From NCBI GenBank assembly GCA_903887415.1, contig CAISPO010000038.1:124001-188000 (forward strand): 64,000 nt of DNA. Reading direction: 5' to 3'. The notes beneath the pieces were generated by a model that ran no database searches, was not told the origin of the DNA, and saw nothing but the letters and a program-made list of their open reading frames with translations. Source of the stretch: an uncultured Bacteroidota bacterium (GTDB lineage Bacteria; Bacteroidota; Bacteroidia; Chitinophagales; Chitinophagaceae). How positions within the stretch are numbered: the first letter of the stretch is position 1; every line of letters begins with the position of its first letter. Below, in pieces: positions 56,070-64,000 of the stretch. Position numbers and translations under genes: made by a program.

Positions 56070-57680
56070 TTAACCGGACAAATATTCATATACAGAAGCA
56101 AGGGCAGCACTTTTCATTCGTCGTGCTCGTTTTTCTCCAATATAGTACGCCTCACGCAATTTATTTTCAGTTGCTGTGAGAATTTCTCCAATTGAATTTA
56201 TCCCAATTTTCTTCAATTCTATTTTTTGCCATTGTGCTAAATCTAATACATCTATGTTTTTCTTCATTTCCCTAGCAAGAACGGTACTTGTATCAACCTC
56301 GGAAAAATTCGATAAAATTGATATCTCAGCATACATTGAATGATTCATCCCATATTCGGACATGCGTCGAAGATCAAAATTACGGGCAATATTTAGCGCC
56401 GTATTTGTCGGCACTGTTTCCAATGCAAACAACGTTCCAAGGTTTACTTGATAACGTGTGCCTATTTCAGATCTTGTACCCTTTATGCCCGGAGCATTTT
56501 CTGTAACAATGCCAGTATATGTCAATAATCTCAATGCTTCTTTTACTGCTTGTGGGCTATCTCGGTGAACCCAAAAAAAGCAAGTAGTTTTCTTACCTTC
56601 CTCTAAATACCGTGTATTCTTTTTTTGTATTACCGGTAATGCTTCAATTTCCATAAATTTTCGTCCCCAATCAATAATTTCTTTATGCCCTGAATATTTA
56701 TCACTAAGTAAGGAATGTTCAGACCAAATTTCAATTTTGTAATATTCGCGAAAAATTTCGTTTACTTGGGTTGAATTCATTTTGCCCGCACGCGCAAGTG
56801 TCTTCAATAGGATTCTCGGATTCCCAGATGCCGCATACGACAATATTTTGAAGTTGTTTATATTTTTTGAAATGGCTTTAAGTAGATCACTACTTGCGTC
56901 CATTTGTTTTTCCACTATTTCTCGCATATTTTCAATATAGTTTTCATGAAAAATATCACGATCTAAATAGTAAAATGTTGCGTCATGGATTGGTTGAAAT
57001 GAATCGCCATAGAAAGTAACGCCAGGATAAACTGCCGCGTTGCAACTTATATATGGCATTCTCAAATCTCTAAAGAGAGTAAAAAATTGTCTTTGTTGTT
57101 CAGGTCTAAAAATATGAGCGGCTTCATCAATTAGAAAATTAAATCTCTTTATTTTGAACTGCTGGCAAATTTCTTCGATTGCGTCTTTAAAATCTTCTAT
57201 AGTTGGCAAACCTTTTATATCAACTTCAACTTCCGCAGTCTGCCAAGATTCCTCGAAAGATGAAATGATTTTTTCTATTCGAGTTTCACCATTATTTGAA
57301 ATTGATCCGCCTGCGATAATTGAGATAGGGACACTATTTGATGTTAAATATCCTTGCTTTTTTAGACACCGTATTATTTTCCCACAAAGTATTGAAAGCA
57401 TCCAATTAGCAAATTGCCTTGTATTTTTCGTGTGAATTAACGAACTTCTATTGAAGGAAACATAAATTGGCATTACTTTATCATGCGAAAAACTTATGTA
57501 TTGCTCGTGTTCTGCTATCCGAAATAAAAACGACTTTCCAACGCCTCTACTACCTACTAATACTACTGGTGATGGGGCTTTCAACGCATCAATGATTGTC
57601 CGATCTAAAGTTGTTTCCACGAAAAGATCCTCAAGCTCATCATTTGAAATGTCTTCTGTACGATATATTAATTCTTGCAT
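56070..57680 (-). CDS. ORC1/Cdc6-like AAA ATPase with C-terminal helix-hairpin-helix
   Basis: Walker A VVLVGSRGVGKSFLFR; Walker B RFNFLIDEAAHIF; C-terminal LKKIGINSIGEILTATENKLREAYYIGEKRARRMKSAA. Confidence 0.75.
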   Translation of the reverse strand: MQELIYRTEDISNDELEDLFVETTLDRTIIDALKAPSPVVLVGSRGVGKSFLFRIAEHEQYISFSHDKVMPIYVSFNRSSLIHTKNTRQFANWMLSILCGKIIRCLKKQGYLTSNSVPISIIAGGSISNNGETRIEKIISSFEESWQTAEVEVDIKGLPTIEDFKDAIEEICQQFKIKRFNFLIDEAAHIFRPEQQRQFFTLFRDLRMPYISCNAAVYPGVTFYGDSFQPIHDATFYYLDRDIFHENYIENMREIVEKQMDASSDLLKAISKNINNFKILSYAASGNPRILLKTLARAGKMNSTQVNEIFREYYKIEIWSEHSLLSDKYSGHKEIIDWGRKFMEIEALPVIQKKNTRYLEEGKKTTCFFWVHRDSPQAVKEALRLLTYTGIVTENAPGIKGTRSEIGTRYQVNLGTLFALETVPTNTALNIARNFDLRRMSEYGMNHSMYAEISILSNFSEVDTSTVLAREMKKNIDVLDLAQWQKIELKKIGINSIGEILTATENKLREAYYIGEKRARRMKSAALASVYEYLSG

Positions 57681-57682
57681 AA

Positions 57683-58396
57683 TTAGCTAACAATTGAAAA
57701 ATATGAACGAATAGGTTCCACATGAGAAAGTTGATCAAGTACACAACTTTCGACAACCTTTTTTTCTTTTTCAGATAAATAGGGTAAATATCGTAAACAA
57801 AAAGCAAATGTGAGGATACTCTTCATTGTGTCTGCCTTTTCATTCCATTCTTTTATGAGTTCATCGCTATAGTTTAACGTATCTGGAACTTTACTTTGAG
57901 TGGAAATATTCCCATGAACATATTCGGAGCATTCTCGATAAACTTTTGTAGCTAACACTTTAAAATGTTTTATTTCGTCTTTAAGTTCAGGGAAAAATGC
58001 AACACAAAAATTATGGGAAAAAATACCTTTATCGTCATCACAAATCTCCGCCCAATAAGTATCTCTACCTCCTTTCATCCACAACCTCAGCTCCATCTCT
58101 TTTGTTGAAAATAAAACGCCAGTTAGTGTCCTTTCAAAGAAAAAACGTAAACCCGTAAATGCCAAATTATATAGTCCAAGTACGCCGGCGAGTAAACTCA
58201 TTTGATACTCTCTTAACGCACTTTTGAACATGATATTTTCAGGTCTGCTTTCAATGATAGTGTACCATGCGTTGTAATCATCAATTGATGAATGATTTAA
58301 CCCTATCCGAGGAATATTTTCGTCAGTTAAACTTTGCGTTGTAATATTTTGACACTTTGCTACGAATGACAAATATGTTTCTTTGATATCACCCAT
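57683..58396 (-). CDS. uncharacterised helical protein with HEPN-like R-x6-H motif
   Basis: 237 aa; YRECSEYVHGN (R-ECSEYV-H); 2-nt gap to the downstream ATPase gene. Confidence 0.55.
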   Translation of the reverse strand: MGDIKETYLSFVAKCQNITTQSLTDENIPRIGLNHSSIDDYNAWYTIIESRPENIMFKSALREYQMSLLAGVLGLYNLAFTGLRFFFERTLTGVLFSTKEMELRLWMKGGRDTYWAEICDDDKGIFSHNFCVAFFPELKDEIKHFKVLATKVYRECSEYVHGNISTQSKVPDTLNYSDELIKEWNEKADTMKSILTFAFCLRYLPYLSEKEKKVVESCVLDQLSHVEPIRSYFSIVS

Positions 58397-58848
58397 GATT
58401 TGTATTTATGTATATCCTGAATTAAATATTATAATCGTGAATGTAATTTAGACGCTAATAATTTTCCGTCCCCCTAAGTGTCCTTTTTCAAAAAAATGAC
58501 AATATAAGCGAACTGAATAGTATGTTAAACAAATCTGGATTAAAGGTAAACCTGTATTTCTCTGAAAAAACCGTACTTCTCCCGTTTTTTTTACGAATAT
58601 TTTGTGTAAATGCAGTGCATCCATATATCATACATTTCTCCTTCGACAGTAATAGTAAATAATGGATCATTCCTGGCAGTTCATCACGCGAGAAGGCCAA
58701 CGCGCACGACCTTCGGCGGGCTCAGGGAGAATGCTTCTATCAACTAAGTGCTAATTCTCGGGAGATTTCTCCACTGCGTTCCGCTGCTCTGCACTTCGTT
58801 GCGAAGAGGTCCCCCTCCTTTTTACCTTTTACCTTTTTTTATTTTCAA

Positions 58849-58856
58849 TATCTTTG
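58849..58856 (+). promoter_or_regulatory. possible -7 box upstream of dxr
   Basis: TATCTTTG about 87 nt before the dxr ATG; poor -33. Confidence 0.3.
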
Positions 58857-58942
58857 TTAACATAATTTACACACTACACTTGCCGCCGGTTAAATACTAT
58901 CTACTAAATACTATCTACCTTTAGCAGGTTAAAACAAAGTGA

Positions 58943-60112
58943 ATGAAGCGTATAGCGATATTGGGGTCAACGGGTTCTGTGGGTACACAGGCATTGGACG
59001 TGATAGGGGCGCACCCGGAGCTGTTTGAAGTGGAGGTGCTGAGTGCGCATCATAATGCCACGCTGCTGATAGAGCAGGCAAGAAAGTTCAAACCGAATGC
59101 GGTAGTTATTACCGACGACAGCAAGTATAAAGAGGTAAAGGACGCATTGATGATGCTCCCTATAAAGGTGTTTGCGGGGCAGAAGAGCCTTAAAGAGGTG
59201 GTGCAGTGGGACACGATAGATACCGTGCTGGGCGCCATAGTGGGCTTTGCGGGCCTGCACAGCATACTGGCAGCCATAGAGGGCGGCAAGCGCATAGCGC
59301 TGGCCAATAAAGAAACCCTGGTGGTAGCAGGCGAGCTGGTGATGCAGCGGGCAGCCGAAAAGAAGGTAGCCATAATACCGGTGGACAGTGAGCACAGCGC
59401 CATATTCCAATGCCTGGTGGGCGAGGATATGAGCAAGGTGGAGAAGATGATACTCACGGCCAGCGGCGGGCCCTTCCTGGGCAGGAAGCCCAACTACCTG
59501 GTGAATGTAAAGGCCAGCCACGCACTGCAGCACCCCAACTGGAACATGGGCGCCAAGATAAGCATAGACAGCGCCAGCCTGATGAACAAGGGGCTGGAGA
59601 TGATAGAGGCTAAGTGGCTATTTGGGCTGGAGAACGAGCAGATAGAGGTGATCATACATTCGCAGAGCGTGGTGCACAGCATGGTGCAGTTTGTGGACGG
59701 CAGCATAAAAGCCCAGATGGGCCTGCCGGATATGAAGCTGCCCATACAGTATGCGCTGGCCTTCCCGCACCGGATAGACAACAAGTACAAGCGGCTGGAT
59801 TTTAAGGATTTCCCGTCCCTGACATTTGAGCCTGCCGATTATAAAACTTTCCGTAATCTTGCCATCGCTAAGGATGCGCTGTACAAGGGTGGTAATGCGC
59901 CCTGTGTGCTTAACGCGGCAAATGAAGTGGTGGTACATGCCTTCCTGCAAAACAAGGTGGGCTTCCTGGAGATGAGCGAAATGATAGAAAAAACAATGGA
60001 GATGGTGCCGCTGATACCGCACCCCACCATAGAAGATTATGAGCAGAGCGACCGGGAAGCACGGGAGTATGCCAGTGAGTTTTTGAAGAAGAGCCAGTTG
60101 TCTATTTATTAA
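58943..60112 (+). CDS. dxr: 1-deoxy-D-xylulose 5-phosphate reductoisomerase
   Basis: MKRIAILGSTGSVGTQALDVI; ALANKETLVVAGELVM; PVDSEHSAIFQCL; SASLMNKGLEMIEAKWLF. Confidence 0.98.
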   Translation: MKRIAILGSTGSVGTQALDVIGAHPELFEVEVLSAHHNATLLIEQARKFKPNAVVITDDSKYKEVKDALMMLPIKVFAGQKSLKEVVQWDTIDTVLGAIVGFAGLHSILAAIEGGKRIALANKETLVVAGELVMQRAAEKKVAIIPVDSEHSAIFQCLVGEDMSKVEKMILTASGGPFLGRKPNYLVNVKASHALQHPNWNMGAKISIDSASLMNKGLEMIEAKWLFGLENEQIEVIIHSQSVVHSMVQFVDGSIKAQMGLPDMKLPIQYALAFPHRIDNKYKRLDFKDFPSLTFEPADYKTFRNLAIAKDALYKGGNAPCVLNAANEVVVHAFLQNKVGFLEMSEMIEKTMEMVPLIPHPTIEDYEQSDREAREYASEFLKKSQLSIY

Positions 60113-60282
60113 CCCCCTCCCCCTAAAGGGGAGTCATAAATTTGGCTGAGGAAGAAAGGGAGCTTTTGCTTTTCAATTAAGCTGATTTATTAAAACAAAT
60201 ACGGACTAGATTACTTAATAAACCCCATAAGCTACCATCCAAATTCCCAATACCAAATTCCCAATTACAATAATAAAAAACG

Positions 60283-61671
60283 ATGCATTTAAATACCCTC
60301 TTATTAATGTCTGGCACCGGGGCGAAGGTGCTGCAATTGTTCGCCTCACTATCATTACTGATCGCACTGCATGAGGGTGGGCACTTCTTTTTCGCACGGC
60401 TGTTCAAGACGCGAGTAGAGAAGTTCTACTTGTTCTTCGACTTCCTGTTCCCGTTCTCGGGCATACTCAACTTCGCTTTGTTCAAGAAAAAGAAAGGCGA
60501 TACCGAATATGGCATCGGCTGGTTTCCGCTGGGCGGCTATGTGAAGATAGCCGGTATGGTGGATGAGAGCATGGACAAGGAGCAGATGGCCCTGCCGCCG
60601 CAACCGTGGGAGTACCGCAGCAAGAAGCCTTGGCAGCGCCTGTTCATTATGCTGGGCGGTATTATTGTGAATGTGCTGGTGGCTATCATATTGTACATAG
60701 TGGTGTTTGGCGTGTATGGCGAGGAGTACCTGCGTACCAAAAATGCCAAGTATGGTATAGCTGTGGACAGCCTGGGCCGCAGCATAGGCCTGCAGGACGG
60801 CGACATGATCCGCTCGGTAGATGGTAAGGTGGTAGAGCGTTTGGACCGCGTACCTATGGCTATGATCTTCAGCAAAGACCAGACCGGCACTATAGAGATC
60901 ACCCGCAACGGTAAAGACACAACTATAAATATACCTTCGGGCACAATAGGCAAGATGCTGAAAATGCAAAAGGGCGGCTTTATGGGCTATGCCGTGCCTA
61001 TGATCGTGGACTCGATAGCGCCTAACTCCATTGCTGCTAAAGTGCATATGCAGGTGGGCGATAGCGTGGTTTCTGTAAATGGCAAACCGGCTGGTTATCA
61101 CAATGAATTCACGGAAATTAAAAACGCAACTTACGGAACACCAATAACCATTGCATTCGTCAGAAACAACGCACTGGATTCGGTGAACATAACGATACCG
61201 AAGGATTCAGCTTTTGGCGTGTTTCAACACCATTCCAAGTATATTAAGTTCGATACGATAAAGTACGGTTTCTTCGATGCTATCAGCAAGGGTTTCTCGT
61301 TTACGTTCCAGCAGTTTGGCAACTACATTTCGCAGTTCAAGCTCATGTTTGGCTCGAAGGAAGTGAAGGCGAGCGAGAGCGTGGGTGGTATCATCAGCTT
61401 CGGCAAGATATTCCCGTCTGAGTTTGATATGCGGCAGTTCCTGATGCTCACGGCATTCATATCCATCATACTGGCATTCATGAACCTGCTGCCCATCCCC
61501 GGCCTCGATGGGGGCTATGTGATCTTCCTGTTGTTTGAGATGATCACCGGCAAAGCGGTAAGCGAGAAGGTAATGGAGCGCGCTACTACAGTGGGCCTTG
61601 TACTATTGCTTACCCTGATGGTGTATGCGAATGGGCTGGATATTTTCAGGCTGTTTAAGCATGAGGTCTGA
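60283..61671 (+). CDS. rseP: site-2 protease RseP/M50
   Basis: LIALHEGGHFFFARLF (HExxH), PLGGYVKIAGM, PDZ domain, MNLLPIPGLDGGYVIFLLFE. Confidence 0.96.
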   Translation: MHLNTLLLMSGTGAKVLQLFASLSLLIALHEGGHFFFARLFKTRVEKFYLFFDFLFPFSGILNFALFKKKKGDTEYGIGWFPLGGYVKIAGMVDESMDKEQMALPPQPWEYRSKKPWQRLFIMLGGIIVNVLVAIILYIVVFGVYGEEYLRTKNAKYGIAVDSLGRSIGLQDGDMIRSVDGKVVERLDRVPMAMIFSKDQTGTIEITRNGKDTTINIPSGTIGKMLKMQKGGFMGYAVPMIVDSIAPNSIAAKVHMQVGDSVVSVNGKPAGYHNEFTEIKNATYGTPITIAFVRNNALDSVNITIPKDSAFGVFQHHSKYIKFDTIKYGFFDAISKGFSFTFQQFGNYISQFKLMFGSKEVKASESVGGIISFGKIFPSEFDMRQFLMLTAFISIILAFMNLLPIPGLDGGYVIFLLFEMITGKAVSEKVMERATTVGLVLLLTLMVYANGLDIFRLFKHEV

Positions 61672-61707
61672 ACCTTGATTTTTAGGATTAAAGGATTTTC
61701 ATGATTG
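61669..61707. repeat. GAACCTTGATT dispersed element overlapping the rseP stop
   Basis: gtcTGAACCTTGATTtttagGATTAAAGGATTttcatGATT. Confidence 0.65.
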
Positions 61708-61771
61708 TGGATTGATCGCATTTACCTGCTAACAACCCAAATTCCAAAAGACAAATTCCAAATTCCAAAAA

Positions 61772-62203
61772 ATGTACCCACAAAATATTAAACTCACCGT
61801 CGATTCGCTTGTGTTTAGCAAACGTGGCGGCCATCTGCAGTTGTTGCTCATAGAGCGCGGCAATGAGCCTTATAAAGGTATGTGGGCCTTTCCGGGTGGG
61901 TTTGTGGAGGATGATGAAGACCTGGAGGCAGCCGCTATAAGGGAACTGCATGAAGAGACCGGTTTGCTGCTCCCCGGCTTGAAGCAATTGCACACATTTG
62001 GCACACCCGGCCGCGACCCCAGGGGCAGAACGGTATCTGTGATCTACTATGCTATTGTGAATGCAGGAGACCATGCGGTGAAAGGCGGTGATGATGCAGC
62101 GAATGCGCAGTGGGTAAATGTAAAAGACATCGCAGCTATGGCCTTTGACCATAAGGAGATACTGGACTTTGCACTGCAGGCACTGGAGCAAGAACTCGGT
62201 TAA
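61772..62203 (+). CDS. Nudix hydrolase
   Basis: GGFVEDDEDLEAAAIRELHEETGL (Nudix box). Confidence 0.95.
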   Translation: MYPQNIKLTVDSLVFSKRGGHLQLLLIERGNEPYKGMWAFPGGFVEDDEDLEAAAIRELHEETGLLLPGLKQLHTFGTPGRDPRGRTVSVIYYAIVNAGDHAVKGGDDAANAQWVNVKDIAAMAFDHKEILDFALQALEQELG

Positions 62204-62236
62204 ATCTTCTAAATTTGTTTTCTAAATACGTTTACC

Positions 62237-62719
62237 GTGAAAAAAGTATTCAATTCGGCACTATTATTACTACTTCTTAGCGGAAGCGTTTATGCACAGG
62301 ATCAGCCTGCGCTCACTGGAAATGCCATTGTGAAACCGCAGCTTACTTTTGTAAACAATGACACCGCTTATGACTTCGGCGGCATACCAAGAGGCGAGTC
62401 ATTGCCCTATGTATTTGAAATTAAGAACACAGGCGATGCGCCACTGCTGATCTCGGGAATGACCTGTGAATCCAGGAACGTACAGTGTAAATGGCCTGCA
62501 AAAGCAGTGAAGCCCGGTAAGAAGGGGTATATCACCGTTACTTATAGTGCGCGCGATGATGAAGGGTCGTTCAAAACCAATGTCTTCATTGCATCAAATG
62601 CCACAGATACAGCTTACGCCTTTCTGCATATCATTGGGGCTATTATTCCGGCAAGCTCGCCGTACCAGCCCAGCAGCTCGGGTTCTAAGAAGGGAGGCGG
62701 AAGGCGAGGCGGCAGATAA
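62237..62719 (+). CDS. DUF1573-type secreted protein
   Basis: YDFGGIPRGESLPYVFEIKNTGDAPLLISGMTCESRNVQCKWPAKAVKPGKKGYITVTY. Confidence 0.88.
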   Translation: MKKVFNSALLLLLLSGSVYAQDQPALTGNAIVKPQLTFVNNDTAYDFGGIPRGESLPYVFEIKNTGDAPLLISGMTCESRNVQCKWPAKAVKPGKKGYITVTYSARDDEGSFKTNVFIASNATDTAYAFLHIIGAIIPASSPYQPSSSGSKKGGGRRGGR

Positions 62720-62723
62720 GGTC

Positions 62724-64000
62724 TTAGAAAAATACAGCCAGTTTCAGCTTTGCAAAGAATGGTACACCGGGAGTACAGCTCACCTGGTCCGTGGGTTTTG
62801 ATTCGTTCTTCAGTTGCGATACGTATTCGAACTGCGATTCATCCCACTGCTGGTTAAAGAGGTTTTCTATGGCCACACCGATCTCATAACGCTTACGGGT
62901 ATAGTTTACTGCGAGGTCTGTAATGAAGTAACCGCGGGCTGTTAAGGTGTAGTCTGTATTGGCGGCCCTGTTATGCAAATAGCGGTAGCTGATGCCGCCG
63001 TTGATGCCATTCTTCAGCCGGAAGTCAAGCGAGGCGGTGCTGGTAAGTGTGGGTGCCAGCGGCACGTAGTTATGGCCCGTTGCGCTGTCTATATAACGGG
63101 GCCTGGCGGGGTTTACATTAAGGTTGGCGAAAAGCCACTTGGTGAACTGGTACCGTGCGGAAAAGTCTATGCCCATGCGCTCGGTTCTGCCGGTAGGAGA
63201 AACAGGGCCGCCGGGCTGGTCTATCAGGTCTTGCCCGAAGGTAAACTCCTGCTGCAGGTATAGGTACCATGCAGCGACATTGATAAAGAGGTTGGGCAAT
63301 GGCTTCCAGTTTGTGCCGATGTCTGCGCCATAAGCTGCGGGCAATACTTCAAAACCCTGATTGGCAATTACTACCCTGGCGTCATTGGAGTGAAAGCCTT
63401 TGCCTGCCTTTAAGTAAAGCTGGAACTGCGAGTTAAAAGTATATTCCGCGCTCAGCTTCGGGCTTACAATTGCTTTCTGTGCGTTAGGGTCTGCGTTGGT
63501 AAAAATACCGCTGGCAAAAGTGTCAACAAGAGGGGCAAGGTTCTGATAATAGAAATGAAAGTAGTCCAGCCGCACACCTGCATTAAACAGCCAGTTGCCG
63601 GTGCGTATGGTTTCATCAAAATAGGTGTTCGCATTCAGTTCTTTTGCTTTGCCGTACTGCAGGTAACTTAAAAATTGTCCGTTCTCCGTATGGTCCAGCT
63701 CGCTGGGGTATATGTTATCATAGCGCAGGCCGGCCCCGATTGTGGAGGTAAATGCTGTGTTATTTACATAGGCCGTCTTTGCTATTTTGCCATTATAGCC
63801 GCCCACGTCACGGGTGTCTTTCTGGCGGAATTCATCACCGGTAGTTGGATAGTAGTAGTAATAGGTAAAGTTGCTGATGAGGTTGAAATAATAGTGGGAA
63901 TACCATAACTGGTTTTCCATGTTCCAGCCGTTACCAAGGGTGGTGAGCAGCTTCAGGCTTGCATTAGTGCGGGTGGTGTAGCCGCCCTGCGCAGAGTCGA
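62724..64000 (-). CDS. TonB-dependent outer membrane receptor, 5' end beyond the window
   Basis: C-terminal barrel repeats (YNGGISYRYLHNRAANTDYTLTARGYFITDLAVNYTRKRYEIGVAIENLFNQQWDE); frame stays open upstream of 63920 (DSAQGGYTTRTNASLKLLTTLGNGWN). Confidence 0.9.
   Translation of the reverse strand, partial: DSAQGGYTTRTNASLKLLTTLGNGWNMENQLWYSHYYFNLISNFTYYYYYPTTGDEFRQKDTRDVGGYNGKIAKTAYVNNTAFTSTIGAGLRYDNIYPSELDHTENGQFLSYLQYGKAKELNANTYFDETIRTGNWLFNAGVRLDYFHFYYQNLAPLVDTFASGIFTNADPNAQKAIVSPKLSAEYTFNSQFQLYLKAGKGFHSNDARVVIANQGFEVLPAAYGADIGTNWKPLPNLFINVAAWYLYLQQEFTFGQDLIDQPGGPVSPTGRTERMGIDFSARYQFTKWLFANLNVNPARPRYIDSATGHNYVPLAPTLTSTASLDFRLKNGINGGISYRYLHNRAANTDYTLTARGYFITDLAVNYTRKRYEIGVAIENLFNQQWDESQFEYVSQLKNESKPTDQVSCTPGVPFFAKLKLAVFF

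Noticed and set aside
58488-58700. 70-aa minus-strand ORF upstream of the HEPN-like gene
   Set aside because: Start lies near intergenic repeat-like sequence, no motif, no spacing suggesting an operon; considered as a third system component but unsupported.
60355-61101. 248-aa minus-strand ORF
   Set aside because: Antisense to rseP; composition typical of a shadow frame.
1-64000. CRISPR array, rRNA, tRNA cluster, integrase or transposase
   Set aside because: Searched by eye on both strands; the regular repeats are coding (Big_2/Ig, NHL) and no direct repeat-spacer pattern, transposase motif or convincing cloverleaf was found. A tRNAscan/Infernal run would be decisive.

Overview
This is a Bacteroidota-type chromosomal window, inferred from T9SS C-terminal sorting domains, a TAnnTTTG-type promoter and Rpb6-like omega; family-level placement is not possible by eye. 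The left part (about 3-29 kb) is dominated by T9SS-secreted repeat proteins. These include a 4504-aa giant (TIG + FG-GAP/VCBS + roughly 50 Ig/Big_2-like repeats with a regular Cys pair each, type-A sorting domain), two CHU_C (type-B) proteins, an NHL-repeat protein and a small type-A cargo. The middle holds housekeeping genes: typA, bamD, rpoZ, bcp, rpmI-rplT, miaA, an hddA/hddC heptose pair, a MoxR ATPase, dxr, rseP, Nudix and a DUF1573 protein. An AT-richer accessory segment at about 55.0-58.5 kb carries a tight operon of a protein with an R-x6-H (HEPN-like) motif and an ORC/Cdc6-like AAA ATPase with a C-terminal helix-hairpin-helix, followed by two small envelope-like proteins. This is the best candidate for an undescribed (possibly defence) system. 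The window also holds several families of short dispersed palindromic elements at gene boundaries. Some of them supply start or stop codons and terminal peptides of real genes (miaA N-terminus, Kir channel C-terminus), and one has a covarying hairpin. I saw no rRNA, CRISPR array, transposase or convincing tRNA. All family calls come from motif recognition by eye; no database search was run.
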